Virus record (IMG/VR): IMGVR_UViG_3300043313_001888
Coordinates: 1 to 37,540 of that record
DNA length: 37,540 nt
Direction: 5' to 3' (one strand)
DNA from: a virus
The translations under genes and the position numbers were made by a program. Positions 1-8,383 of this stretch are shown here, one piece after another. The notes beneath the pieces are model-generated. The model was not told where the DNA came from and made no database searches. It saw only the letters and a program-made list of their open reading frames with translations. Within the stretch, counting starts at the first letter, position 1; each line of letters begins with the position of its first letter.

Positions 1-69
1 CCCACGACCGCTGCGCGCACGACCACCGCCACCTTGAGCACTGGCGCCGGGATCGACCGACCGGTCTCG
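1..69. repeat. Terminal direct repeat, left copy (circular overlap)
   Basis: These 69 bases are identical to the last 69 bases of the window. The same reading frame crosses both copies without a stop, so the repeat is best read as the overlap of a circular assembly or a circularly permuted phage genome. It lies inside a coding sequence, which argues against a physical packaging end. Confidence 0.95.
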
Positions 70-1554
70 GGCAACCTGCCCGTCACGGCCGCTCTGGTGG
101 CGGATGCGTCCGTCTCGCGGGGGGTGAGCGGATCGCTCCCTGTCACCGCCGGGCTCGCTACGGTGGGACTGGCCAGCGACGCGGCGCTAGCGAGTCGCTC
201 CATCGCTGTGTCGCTGGCCACCTCTGCGGACATGGTGCGGGTGGGCATCAGCAGCCTGGCGCTGACGGCCGATCGCGCGGCCGTCGGGGGAGTGGACCGG
301 CCGAGCGCCGCCAGCCTCCCGGTGACGGTCAGCAGCGTGGCCACGCCGCTCCTGGAGCGCGGCCTGGTCGCGACCTACACCGGCACTGCGACGCTGCTCG
401 GGACACCGGCGATCGACCGACCGATCACCGCCACTCAGGCGGTGAGCGCCACCTTGAGCACCGCCGCCAGCGTGGACCGAGCAGCTGTGGCCAGCCTGCC
501 GGTGACCGCGTCGCGCAGCAGCACGGCCAACCGGGACACCAGCACCACCGCAGCGCTGAACCTGCTCGCTGACTTGGCCACGGCCAGCGGCGCCAGCAGC
601 CGCGACATCACCGCCACCCTCACCTCGACCGCCACCCTGCTCGCCGCCCAGGCGGTGGATCGTCCGGTCACTGGGACCCGAGCGGTGCTCGCATCCTTGG
701 CCACCTCGGCTGCGGTGGACCGGTCGGCGGCCGCGACCCTTGCAGCGACGGCAACTCCGGTCGCGGCCGCGAGCCGGAACGTCACTGCCACAACAGCGCT
801 GAACGTCACTGCCGATCTGCAGAGCGCGTCGGGCGCGTCGTCCAAGAGCATCGACGGGTTGCTGCCGGTCACCGCCTCCCGCGCGGCTGCCCTGGGTGTG
901 GACCGCCCGGTCACCGGGACCCTGCCGGTCACGGCCACGCTCGCCGCTGTCTGTGCTGTCGACCGAGCGGCTACCGCCGTGCGCTCGGTGACCGCGTCCC
1001 TGGTCACCGCCGGGCTGGCCGAGCGGGCGGTCTCCGGGTCCTTGGCCGTGACCGCCTCGCGCACCGCGGCGGCACAGAGCACCGGGGTTGCCTCGGCCAG
1101 CGCCAGCCTGCTGGTGATCGCCACCCCGATCGCGTTGGCCGGGATCGCCACCGACCACACCGCGACTCGCACCGTGACGGCCACGCTCTCCGCCTCGGCG
1201 GAGGTGCAGCGCGCCGGCGTGGCGAACCGCCCAGTGACCGCGTCGCTGAGCGCCTCGATGCAGTTGGTCGCCAACGCCACCGCGCACCTGCCGGTCACCG
1301 CGGCCCGCCCGGTGGTCACTCAGGTGCTGGACTGGTGGGAGGCCGACCTGCAGTTCGAGTTCGCCGCTGCGTTGCTGGCTTCGGCGGTGGTGCTGCGGGT
1401 GGATGCACCGTCCACGATCACCGTTCCCACCCACGACCGCGGCTTCGCCACGTCCGTGACTCGGGGCGAGCTGGTCACCACTGTGCGGACCGGCGCGAGC
1501 GTTACTGTAAACACGCGAGAGGCGATCACGACAGTCGCCGGGAGAGAGGTCTGA
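1..1554 (+). CDS. Giant chimeric virion surface protein, 3' part (continues from 37540)
   Basis: This is the 3' end of the gene starting at 34145. Positions 1-69 duplicate 37472-37540, so new sequence begins at 70. An apparent TTG start at 34 is not a real start. To about 1326 the protein is a tandem array of roughly 21 degenerate units of 19-24 residues, with consensus near DRPVTASLPVTATLAAAAxV. Two units are interrupted by a longer SASGASS-type variant. A non-repetitive tail of about 75 residues starts at DWWEADLQF and ends the protein. The array probably forms an extended beta-rich stalk. The stop TGA (1552-1554) is one base before the ATG of the adaptor gene, so the two are likely co-transcribed. 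Confidence 0.85.
   Translation, partial: PTTAARTTTATLSTGAGIDRPVSGNLPVTAALVADASVSRGVSGSLPVTAGLATVGLASDAALASRSIAVSLATSADMVRVGISSLALTADRAAVGGVDRPSAASLPVTVSSVATPLLERGLVATYTGTATLLGTPAIDRPITATQAVSATLSTAASVDRAAVASLPVTASRSSTANRDTSTTAALNLLADLATASGASSRDITATLTSTATLLAAQAVDRPVTGTRAVLASLATSAAVDRSAAATLAATATPVAAASRNVTATTALNVTADLQSASGASSKSIDGLLPVTASRAAALGVDRPVTGTLPVTATLAAVCAVDRAATAVRSVTASLVTAGLAERAVSGSLAVTASRTAAAQSTGVASASASLLVIATPIALAGIATDHTATRTVTATLSASAEVQRAGVANRPVTASLSASMQLVANATAHLPVTAARPVVTQVLDWWEADLQFEFAAALLASAVVLRVDAPSTITVPTHDRGFATSVTRGELVTTVRTGASVTVNTREAITTVAGREV
100..1326 (+). repeat. Protein-level tandem repeat array (19-24 residue units)
   Basis: About 20 consecutive units are recognisable by eye, each opening with D/S/E-R and containing LPVTA or a related V-T-A-T/S-L core. 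DNA identity between units is low, so the repetition is at protein level and old, not a recent slippage product. Further copies precede the circular joint (from about 37285), and single copies serve as linkers near 35935 and 36612. Confidence 0.8.
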
Positions 1555-1555
1555 G

Positions 1556-2320
1556 ATGGTCACCAGCTTCTACGTCGGGGAGCAGCCCTCGGACCCCCTG
1601 GTCGTCACCGTCAACGACGCCTCAGGCAACGCCCTGGATCTCTCGGACGTGTCCGTGGTCGAGTTCGTCGGCGACCCGCTGCCTGCCGGGGACGCGGCGA
1701 TCTCCAGCCCCACTCAGGGAAAAGTGCAGTACAGCTTTGAGGCACCGTTCACCGAAGCGGGCACGCTCACCCTGCAGGTGAAGATGACCGACGAGGTGGC
1801 TGGTGTGGACTACTCCGCACCGTTCACGATCACGGTGGCCGACCCCACCGAGGTGGCCGAGCTGCTGGTCACCCCCACCCAGGTCGAGGACTGGACCGGG
1901 CAGAGCGTCTCGACCAGCAACGTCGCCCGCGCACAGGCCGACGTCGGGTTGGCCTGCGCTCGTGACCTGGCTGAGGTCGGCTGGCTGGCTGAACTCTCCT
2001 CTGCGGACTACTACTGGTTGACGCTGGCGGTCGCCTACCAGGCCGCCGCGGTCGCTGCGCAGGACGAGGGGCTGGGTGCGCTCTATGTCCCCGGTGCCAG
2101 CTCGGTGGCCAACGGCGACATCCGGATCACCTACCGCGACACCTCGGCCGGCAGTGGTGGCACCGAGCCCTCGGGGGTGACCGGGCAGGCTGGGGTCGCG
2201 GTCTCGCGGCTCTCCTGGATGCGCCCGTTCCGCTCGATCCAGGCGCAGCCGTTCTCCCAGCGCGGGGAGCAGCCCGACTTGTGGCGGCCGATGAGCATCA
2301 GCGGCGGGTGGCCGCGATGA
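1556..2320 (+). CDS. Head-tail adaptor with N-terminal Ig/BppU-like domain
   Basis: 254 residues, ATG 1556 right after the preceding stop. Residues about 1-95 look like the small beta-sandwich found at the N-terminus of BppU-type baseplate proteins (pattern PLVVTVNDASGNALDLSDV, then GKVQYSF and TLTLQVK). Residues about 100-180 are helical (DVGLACARDLAEVGWL, YYWLTLAVAYQAAAVAAQ) as in head-completion adaptors that bind the portal. The C-terminal part is Gly/Ser-rich and ends in Pro/Trp-rich sequence. The position just before the head-closure gene fits the adaptor role. The N-terminal domain is an extra module compared with compact adaptors of about 100-150 residues. Function is inferred from gene order and helical pattern. 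Confidence 0.7.
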   Translation: MVTSFYVGEQPSDPLVVTVNDASGNALDLSDVSVVEFVGDPLPAGDAAISSPTQGKVQYSFEAPFTEAGTLTLQVKMTDEVAGVDYSAPFTITVADPTEVAELLVTPTQVEDWTGQSVSTSNVARAQADVGLACARDLAEVGWLAELSSADYYWLTLAVAYQAAAVAAQDEGLGALYVPGASSVANGDIRITYRDTSAGSGGTEPSGVTGQAGVAVSRLSWMRPFRSIQAQPFSQRGEQPDLWRPMSISGGWPR

Positions 2321-2676
2321 TCCCGGCGCCGACCACACTGGTAACGCTGCTGAAGCCGCGCGAGGGCGACTCCGACTCCGACGACTGGGGCACCGCACCG
2401 GACCCCGAGACGGGGTACGAGGCGGTCGCCACCGGGATCCGGGCGCACTTCTCCGGGTCCGGGTCGGGCTCGACGACCAGCTCCTCGGCGGACGCCTCGG
2501 GCGGCAGCGTGCTGCTGCGCTACCGGCTGCTGTGCGACCCGTGTGCGCTGGCCACCGACATGCGGGTGCGTGACGAGCGCACCGGTCTGGTCTACGACGT
2601 GGCGTGGGTGACCCCGAAGCCGGAGCCGCTGAGTCACCTGGTCGCCTCGGTCACGCGTTCCACCGGGACGTCATAG
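2317..2676 (+). CDS. Head closure (stopper) protein
   Basis: 119 residues. ATG 2317 overlaps the TGA of the adaptor gene (ATGA), a translationally coupled start. The small beta-rich protein opens MIPAPTTLVTLLKPREG and ends with a V-Y-D-V-A-W-V strand. Its length and position between adaptor and gp10-like protein match head-closure/stopper proteins that seal the portal after packaging. A Gly/Ser stretch around residues 46-60 may be the flexible stopper loop. Assigned from gene order and size; no diagnostic motif was found. Confidence 0.6.
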   Translation: MIPAPTTLVTLLKPREGDSDSDDWGTAPDPETGYEAVATGIRAHFSGSGSGSTTSSSADASGGSVLLRYRLLCDPCALATDMRVRDERTGLVYDVAWVTPKPEPLSHLVASVTRSTGTS

Positions 2677-2743
2677 GGCGTACCTTGTTTCCGTAACCAC
2701 CGCAGCACCGGCCACACCCCGCAGCACCGCCAGGAAGACGACG

Positions 2744-3055
2744 ATGGGCCACTATTCGATCGACCGCGCAGCCGTTGCTGGGCTGGGCGCTCACCCTCCC
2801 ATCGACGCCGCGGTGCACGGCTGTGCCAGCGACATCTACGACGACTCTCAGGCGCTGGTTCCACAACCAGGCCAGGCCGATGACCCGTACGCCACCGGTG
2901 AGCTGAAGGCGTCTGGCTTCGTGGACGGCCGGGCTTCGGAGTACACCATCGGCTACGGGACCGATCACGCAGGCTTCGTCGAGTTCGGCACCCGGTACAT
3001 GGACGCCGAGCCGTTCTTGACCCCCGCCGCGGTGCGCCAGCGAGGTCGGCTGTGA
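2744..3055 (+). CDS. HK97 gp10-like neck protein
   Basis: 103 residues, ATG 2744 with an AGGAAG Shine-Dalgarno six bases upstream. The C-terminal pattern VEFGTRYMDAEPFLTPA is the hallmark of the HK97 gp10 family, small neck/tail-completion proteins at the head-tail joint. The N-terminal half contains alpha-helix and a substrate-like SQALVPQ...GELKAS motif also usual for the family. It follows a 67-base gap carrying the GTT-N3-GTAACCAC motif, so it may begin its own transcript. The stop overlaps the next GTG start. Confidence 0.85.
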   Translation: MGHYSIDRAAVAGLGAHPPIDAAVHGCASDIYDDSQALVPQPGQADDPYATGELKASGFVDGRASEYTIGYGTDHAGFVEFGTRYMDAEPFLTPAAVRQRGRL

Positions 3056-3450
3056 ACGCCTCCGACGTCGCCGAGATCGTGGTCCGCGATTACCTGCGCA
3101 CCTGTGATGCCGTGATGGCGCTGCTCAACGACGAGACCAAGCGGCTCAACCTGGACTTCAGCGGCAACATGGCTGCTACCCACGTGACGATCAACCTGGC
3201 CGGCGGCGGCCTGCACCCCTATCTGCCGATCGGCCAGCCCGCGCTGCAGATCCACTGCTTCGGCAGCACCCGTCCGGCGGCGGCCATTCTTGCCTCCGAG
3301 GTCGCCCGAGCACTACACGAGGTCTCCGAGGCACATGCCCCGTTGGCCTCGGCCGAGGTGCTCTCCATCAACTTCGCGCCCACCACCGACGGTGTGGCCC
3401 GATACGTGGTGACGACGTCCGTCGTGGCCAAGCTCAAGGCTTCGGCCTGA
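3052..3450 (+). CDS. Tail terminator protein
   Basis: 132 residues, GTG 3052 overlapping the TGA of the upstream gene. The alpha/beta pattern, with a first helix (VAEIVVRDYLRTCDAVMALL), LNLDF, LQIHCFGS and a final strand YVVTTSVVAKL, fits tail-terminator/joining proteins that cap the tail tube before head attachment. The order gp10-like, terminator, major tail protein is the standard siphovirus one. Name based on position, length and secondary-structure pattern. Confidence 0.65.
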   Translation: MNASDVAEIVVRDYLRTCDAVMALLNDETKRLNLDFSGNMAATHVTINLAGGGLHPYLPIGQPALQIHCFGSTRPAAAILASEVARALHEVSEAHAPLASAEVLSINFAPTTDGVARYVVTTSVVAKLKASA

Positions 3451-3468
3451 CCCAGGAAAGGAATCATC

Positions 3469-4083
3469 ATGGCGATCACAGATCCCACCAAGCCTGTGGT
3501 GGGCAACGGAGAACTCGTCCGGATCGGACCCGGAAAGCTGTGGGTCGCGCCCTTCGGCACGGCTCTTCCGACGACGCTGGCCGCAGCTCCGAACGCGGCC
3601 TTCCGTGAGGTGGGATTCACCACCGAGGGCAGCGTCGTGAACTACACCCAGGCCAGCGAGCAGGTCGAGGTGGCCGAGCGACTGCGCGGGATCAAGAGCA
3701 TCATCACCTCGGTCGAGATGACGTTTGAAGTCACCCTCGCCCAGCTCTCGCTGGAGAACATGGCGATGGCCATGAACGCTGGCGCCGAGTCGATCGTGGA
3801 GACCACCGCCGAGCGGATCTTCATCTGGCCCAAGTCCGGCGGCACCAACCGGGTCTCGCTGATCTGGCAGTCCGACGACAACCTGGAGCGCGAGGTGCTG
3901 GTCAAGTGCTTCGCCGGCGGCGACATCGCCATCCCTCGACGCAAGGGTGTCGAGCCCGCGGCGCTGAACGTGACGTTCACCATCGAGGAGAACGCCTCGG
4001 TCGAGGTGACTCTGGACGGCGAGGATCTGCTGCCCGACGCCTTCTACATCCAGGACATCGACCTGGGTGAGGTCGCAGCGTGA
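3469..4083 (+). CDS. Major tail (tube) protein
   Basis: 204 residues, ATG 3469 with a strong AGGAAAGGA Shine-Dalgarno. It carries the usual features of siphovirus tube proteins: an N-terminal G-x-L-W-V-A-P strand with FREVGFTTEG, a central long-helix segment (LAQLSLENMAMAMNAGA), then beta strands with FTIEENASVEVTL. It directly precedes the two overlapping chaperone frames and the tape measure gene, which is the diagnostic arrangement. Expected to be one of the two most abundant virion proteins. Confidence 0.9.
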   Translation: MAITDPTKPVVGNGELVRIGPGKLWVAPFGTALPTTLAAAPNAAFREVGFTTEGSVVNYTQASEQVEVAERLRGIKSIITSVEMTFEVTLAQLSLENMAMAMNAGAESIVETTAERIFIWPKSGGTNRVSLIWQSDDNLEREVLVKCFAGGDIAIPRRKGVEPAALNVTFTIEENASVEVTLDGEDLLPDAFYIQDIDLGEVAA

Positions 4084-4445
4084 GTGCGGTCGCCAAGGTG
4101 CCGGACCCGGATCCGCAGGATGACGTCACTCCCACCGAGCCGTTGGAGGGGGACGCGGAACCGCACGTGCTCGTCCTCGGCGAGGAGGTCTTCACCTGTG
4201 CCGACGATCTGCCGGTGCGCACCCTGGTGCGCTATGCCGACGGTGGTCTGGAGCAGATCCACTACATCCTGGTCCGGCTCGTGCCTGATTTCGATCTGGA
4301 CCGGATGTGGGACGCGTGGGAGGCGATGCCCTCTGACGACGCGGCGATGGAGGCAGTCAAGGAGCTGATCGACACCTACTCCGAGCGCCCTACGGAGAGG
4401 CCCTCGCCCTCGCGGCGTGGGTCGAAGAGCACAAGGAAGCGGTAG
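4080..4445 (+). CDS. Tail assembly chaperone (G-type product)
   Basis: 121 residues, GTG 4080 overlapping the TGA of the tail-tube gene. An acidic protein with a Pro/Asp-rich N-terminus, VLVLGEEVFTCADDLPVRTLVRYADGG and helices in the second half. It ends in a short Arg/Ser/Lys-rich tail after the point where the other frame becomes protein-like, as expected for the unshifted product of a lambda G/GT-type locus. Such chaperones coat the tape measure during tail assembly and are absent from the virion. Confidence 0.8.
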   Translation: MSAVAKVPDPDPQDDVTPTEPLEGDAEPHVLVLGEEVFTCADDLPVRTLVRYADGGLEQIHYILVRLVPDFDLDRMWDAWEAMPSDDAAMEAVKELIDTYSERPTERPSPSRRGSKSTRKR

Positions 4446-4750
4446 TGCGGATGCTCGTCTGCGCCGGGTACGCCCGTCCCGGCCAGACGGGTTGGCAGTT
4501 GCTGGACAGCTTCCACCTCGACCTGCTGCTCGATCTGGCCTACGCCGAGATCACCAACGGGCTGGATCCCGAACAGCGCGAGGAGATGGACAGCAAGCTC
4601 GACGAGGTCAGTGCCCTGTACGACGAGCCCTCGGCGGACGAGCTGGTTGAGGTGAAGCGGAAGTCCACCGGAGAGGTGGTGCAGATCAGCGAAGCACGGT
4701 TGGCCCAGCTGCGGCGCAACGCAGGCGGATCCATGGGTCGCCCCCAGTAG
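4080..4750 (+). CDS. Tail assembly chaperone, frameshifted (GT-type) product
   Basis: The second frame (open from 4337 to 4750) is in the -1 register relative to the 4080 frame. It reads as convincing protein from about 4391: YGEALALAAWVEEHKEAVV, then VCAGYARPGQ and a long helix region. The best slip site I can see is at 4386-4393, where the P-site CCT codon (4389-4391) can re-pair on CCC (4388-4390), giving ERP-YGEA. The product would be about 223 residues. A GTG at 4445 could also start a separate 101-residue protein. The frameshift is inferred from family behaviour; the exact slip site is uncertain because no classic XXXYYYZ heptamer is present. Confidence 0.7.
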
Positions 4751-4779
4751 ACGAACTTGAAGGGACGGTGTAGTGCACA

Positions 4780-7700
4780 GTGCGTATCGCTGACCTCTAC
4801 GTCGACCTTCACCTGGACACGGGATCGTTCACTCGTGACCTGAACGCCACCCTGGCCAAGGCGTCGCGCCGCGACATCGACGTCAAGGTCAGAGCCGACA
4901 CCCGCACCGCGAGTCGCAACCTGCAGACGCTGACCAAGAACGTCAACAACGCCAGCTCCGGGATCAACACCCTGACCGGGCGGATCTCGCTGATGGCCTC
5001 GGCAGCAGCAGCGGTTGGCCCCACCATCGTCCCGATGGCCGCCGCCCTGACCAACGCCGCCGGCGCGCTGACCTCAGCGCTGGTCGCAGGTGGTGGCGCT
5101 GGTGGCATCTTCGGCGCGTCGGTGGCTGGTCAGGCGGCCCGGATGAAGGAGGCCCGCCAGCAGATCGAGTCGACGCGGAAGTCGATGGACAACTACGCCA
5201 AAGGCACCAAGGAGCACGCCGAGAAGCAGAAGCAGCTGAACGTGCTGCAGAAGGACTTCAACAAGACCTTCGGCCCAGCAGCCAAGGGGTTCAACCAGCT
5301 CTCACGCGGCTGGGACAAGTTCCTCTCCGGTACCCAGAGCGTGACGCTCGGGGTGATGGGCGACGCAATGGGGTCGCTGGCCGGCATCCTGCCCAGGTTG
5401 GTGCCGGTGGCCAACGCTGCTGGCGGTGCGGTGCGCGGGCTGATCAGTGAGTTCGACGCGTTCACCGGCACCAAGGATTTCCAGGACATCCTCGACTTCT
5501 TCGAGACCCAAGGCCCCAAGGCGATCACCAGCTTCGGGCACATCGCAGGCAACGTGTTCGAGGGCATCTTCGGGATCCTGCAGGCGTTCGCACCCCAGCA
5601 GGACAAGGTGCTCGGCGGTGTCGAGGGAATGAGCAAGGCGTTCGCTGACTGGGGCAAGAACCTCAAGGACAACCCTGCCTTCCAGGACTTCGTGGACTAC
5701 GCGAACAAGAACGGTCCCGAGGTGCTCAACCTGGTCAAGCAGATCGCCGAGACCGGTGTCGAACTGGTCCAGGCGTACGCCCCGATCGGGCAGGCAACAC
5801 TGCCGGTGCTGTCCGCGTTCGCCGACATCATCGGGAAGATCGCCAAGATCCCGTTCGCCGGTGAACTCATCGCCGCAGCCGGTGCGTTCCGGTTGATGTC
5901 GGGACCGATCGGTGGTCTTCAGCGAGGAGTGGCGGGACTGAGCGAGGCGTTCCTGGACCTGCGTACCAGCCCCAACAAGGCGAAGACCGCGATGGAGCGG
6001 TTCGGCGGAGCAGCACGCGCTGCTGCTGGGGTCGGCGGGATCATGGCATTGACGGACGGAATGTCCCGTGCCGAGGGCAAGCTCAGCACCTTCGAGACCA
6101 CGCTTGGCGGTGCATTGCTTGGCTTCTCGGTGGGCGGTCCGTGGGGTGCCGCCATCGGTGGAATCGCGGGGTTCTTCTCGACTGCGTTCAAGGAGACCGA
6201 GAAGGCGAACAGCGCAGCCCAGGACTACATGGCCACGCTGGATGAGTTGTCGGGGAAGGTCACTGAGGCCACCCGCAAGGCAGCCACCAAGGCGGTGACC
6301 GGGCAGACAGGTGTCGAAGAGGGCGGCACCATGAATGCCGCCGGCGCCGGGATCTCGACCCGTGAGCAGGTCAACGCGATCACCGGTGGAATCAAGCAGT
6401 GGGGCAAGCTCAAGGCCGATGTCACGGCTGCGATCAAGCAGGGTCTGATCAGGCCCGAAGACGGCGACAAGCTGCTCGATTTCTTGGGCGAGCAGCGTGA
6501 GAAGGCACAAGGTGCTGTCGGCGCCTGGAAGGACTTGGATGCGACCACCCGCACGTTCTCCGGCAACATCAACAAGCTGCCCAAGAACGTGCAGATGAAG
6601 CTGGAGACTGACGGGCTCGAACGGTCGAACAAGGGCATCGCCGAGCTGGTGGCCCAGTTCCCGAAGCTCGATCGCAAGGACATCCGGCTGCTGATCCGGG
6701 AGAACGGTGGCAAGCCGACCAAGAAGATGGTGGACAGCATCCTGGCGCAGGCCGACCGGATCAAGCAGCACAAGGCAGAGATGAGGATCACTGCCAAGAA
6801 CGCCACCAAGCCTGACATCGGGGCGGCGCTGAACGACATCGGCAAGATCAAGACGAAGAAGAAGAACGTCGGTACGCTCACCGCAGCTAACAGGACCGGC
6901 ATCGGGATCAAGGCCGCCACCGGGATGATCACCGGAGCCAGGACCGTCACCAAGACGCTTGGGACTTTGGTGGCGAAGAACTCCGTCGGGATCGCGATCA
7001 AGGCCGGAAGTGCTGCGATCAGAGGCGCCAAGCTGGTCACCAAGACGATCGGCAAGCTCACCGCCGAGAATGCCGTGTCAGCGGGCATCAGTGCTGCGCA
7101 GTCCGCGATCCGGGCGATCGTGCCGATCACGCACGTGGTCGGCAACCTGGTCACCCGTGCCCTCGGCGGCGGCTACGGCGGCGGTCTGCTGGGGCGCGAC
7201 TTCGACCGCGGTGGCTACACCGGCGACGGTGGCAAGTACCAGCCCGCGGGCATCGTGCACCGCGGTGAGTTCGTGATGGACAAGGCGCACACCCAGCGCT
7301 ACCTGCCGCTGCTGGAAGCGATGCATGCCGGCGAGGAGATCATGGGGTACCGCCGCGGTGGGCGAGCTGGTGGTCGTCGGGGTAGGACCAGGCAGCCGTA
7401 CGGCGCTGCCACCATCCGTGACTACGCCAACGGCCTGGAGGCAGGCTTCAACGCCAGCACGGTGGCGAGCAACCTGGAGAAGATCATCAAGCACGACCTG
7501 TCCGGACGGGCCGAGCGTCTCCAGCTGCGCAAGCTCGACAAGCTGGGCGACAAGCTCGACGACGTGGTCGCCGCCAACAAGCGGGTCGCCAAGGCCACCG
7601 AAGCGCGGGACCTGCAGGTCTCGCGGCGTACCGACATGGCCTCGTCCATCTCCTCGGCGATCACCCCCGACATCAGTCAGTTCGGCCAGACCGCCGGCGG

Positions 7701-8382
7701 GATCGCGGCAGGGCTGCGCACTCAGCGCGTCAACGCCAGCGCACTGGTTACCGCATTGCGCAAGCTCAACACCGCGGGCTTCCCGCCGTTCCTGGTCTCC
7801 CAGGTCGCCGGACTCGGGCTGGTCGACGGTGTCTCGGCCGCCAACCAGCTGCTCGCACTGTCCTCGGGAGACCGTCGGCAGACGATCGCGGACTTCAACT
7901 TCCTGGACACCTACGCCCAGCAGCAGAGTGCCAGCCTGTCCAACGCCACCTTCAAGGCCAGTGTGGACGCGGCGAACGCCTACCTGAGGACGATGCAGGG
8001 ACAGCAGCGGCACTACAACGCGATCTTCGCCACCGCAGCTGACGCGTTCGCCACCCAGCTGGCGAGTGCTGTCGGGGTCAGTCTGACCACACGACGTCGT
8101 GGTGGCCGCGGTGGTAGGCGTCGTCGGCGCCGGCACGACTCCGGCGGCTGGCTGAGCCCAGGTGTGACGGAGGTCGAGAACTTCACCGGAAAGCCGGAGC
8201 CGGTGCTGACCGCTGGGCAGTGGAGCCAGATGGAACGGCTGATCTCCGCGGTCGAGTCCGGACGCAGCGTCGGCGGTGGCGCACCGTTGATCGGGCACGC
8301 CGTGATCCGCGAAACCGTGGATCTTGCAGCGTACGAACGCCAGCGTGCCTTCCGCGAACGCGCTACCAGGATTGGACACTGA
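4780..8382 (+). CDS. Tape measure protein
   Basis: 1200 residues, GTG 4780, 29 bases after the chaperone stop. It sets tail length and is expected to be ejected with DNA. N-terminal helical region with VKVRADTRTASRNLQTL; hydrophobic segments near residues 70-117 and 437-465; three 30-residue repeats at about 697-786; a Gly-rich region GGGYGGGLLGRDFDRGGYTG near 800. The second half carries a basic RRGGRGGRRRRRR stretch near 1104-1117 and a C-terminal LSPGVTEVENFTGKPEPVL motif common in actinophage tape measures. It follows the chaperones as expected. At about 0.15 nm per residue the tail would be near 180 nm. No lytic or peptidase domain was seen. Confidence 0.95.
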   Translation: MRIADLYVDLHLDTGSFTRDLNATLAKASRRDIDVKVRADTRTASRNLQTLTKNVNNASSGINTLTGRISLMASAAAAVGPTIVPMAAALTNAAGALTSALVAGGGAGGIFGASVAGQAARMKEARQQIESTRKSMDNYAKGTKEHAEKQKQLNVLQKDFNKTFGPAAKGFNQLSRGWDKFLSGTQSVTLGVMGDAMGSLAGILPRLVPVANAAGGAVRGLISEFDAFTGTKDFQDILDFFETQGPKAITSFGHIAGNVFEGIFGILQAFAPQQDKVLGGVEGMSKAFADWGKNLKDNPAFQDFVDYANKNGPEVLNLVKQIAETGVELVQAYAPIGQATLPVLSAFADIIGKIAKIPFAGELIAAAGAFRLMSGPIGGLQRGVAGLSEAFLDLRTSPNKAKTAMERFGGAARAAAGVGGIMALTDGMSRAEGKLSTFETTLGGALLGFSVGGPWGAAIGGIAGFFSTAFKETEKANSAAQDYMATLDELSGKVTEATRKAATKAVTGQTGVEEGGTMNAAGAGISTREQVNAITGGIKQWGKLKADVTAAIKQGLIRPEDGDKLLDFLGEQREKAQGAVGAWKDLDATTRTFSGNINKLPKNVQMKLETDGLERSNKGIAELVAQFPKLDRKDIRLLIRENGGKPTKKMVDSILAQADRIKQHKAEMRITAKNATKPDIGAALNDIGKIKTKKKNVGTLTAANRTGIGIKAATGMITGARTVTKTLGTLVAKNSVGIAIKAGSAAIRGAKLVTKTIGKLTAENAVSAGISAAQSAIRAIVPITHVVGNLVTRALGGGYGGGLLGRDFDRGGYTGDGGKYQPAGIVHRGEFVMDKAHTQRYLPLLEAMHAGEEIMGYRRGGRAGGRRGRTRQPYGAATIRDYANGLEAGFNASTVASNLEKIIKHDLSGRAERLQLRKLDKLGDKLDDVVAANKRVAKATEARDLQVSRRTDMASSISSAITPDISQFGQTAGGIAAGLRTQRVNASALVTALRKLNTAGFPPFLVSQVAGLGLVDGVSAANQLLALSSGDRRQTIADFNFLDTYAQQQSASLSNATFKASVDAANAYLRTMQGQQRHYNAIFATAADAFATQLASAVGVSLTTRRRGGRGGRRRRRRHDSGGWLSPGVTEVENFTGKPEPVLTAGQWSQMERLISAVESGRSVGGGAPLIGHAVIRETVDLAAYERQRAFRERATRIGH
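6868..7137 (+). repeat. Three tandem 90-bp repeats in the tape measure gene
   Basis: Units start at 6868, 6958 and 7048. Each encodes 30 residues beginning V/L/I-G-T/K-L and the first two end in V-T-K-T. A fourth partial unit starts at 7138 (VGNLV). The exact 90-base spacing keeps frame, so repeat number could change tail length. Confidence 0.85.
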
Positions 8383-8383
8383 C

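Noticed and set aside
1-69. Physical direct terminal repeat of a linear virion genome
   Set aside because: It lies inside a gene and has no neighbouring non-coding packaging site, while the frame joins perfectly; circular assembly overlap is simpler.
187-1563. Long minus-strand open frame of 458 codons opposite the repeat protein
   Set aside because: GC-rich third-position shadow of the plus-strand gene; Arg/Gly/His-rich, no Shine-Dalgarno, no family pattern.
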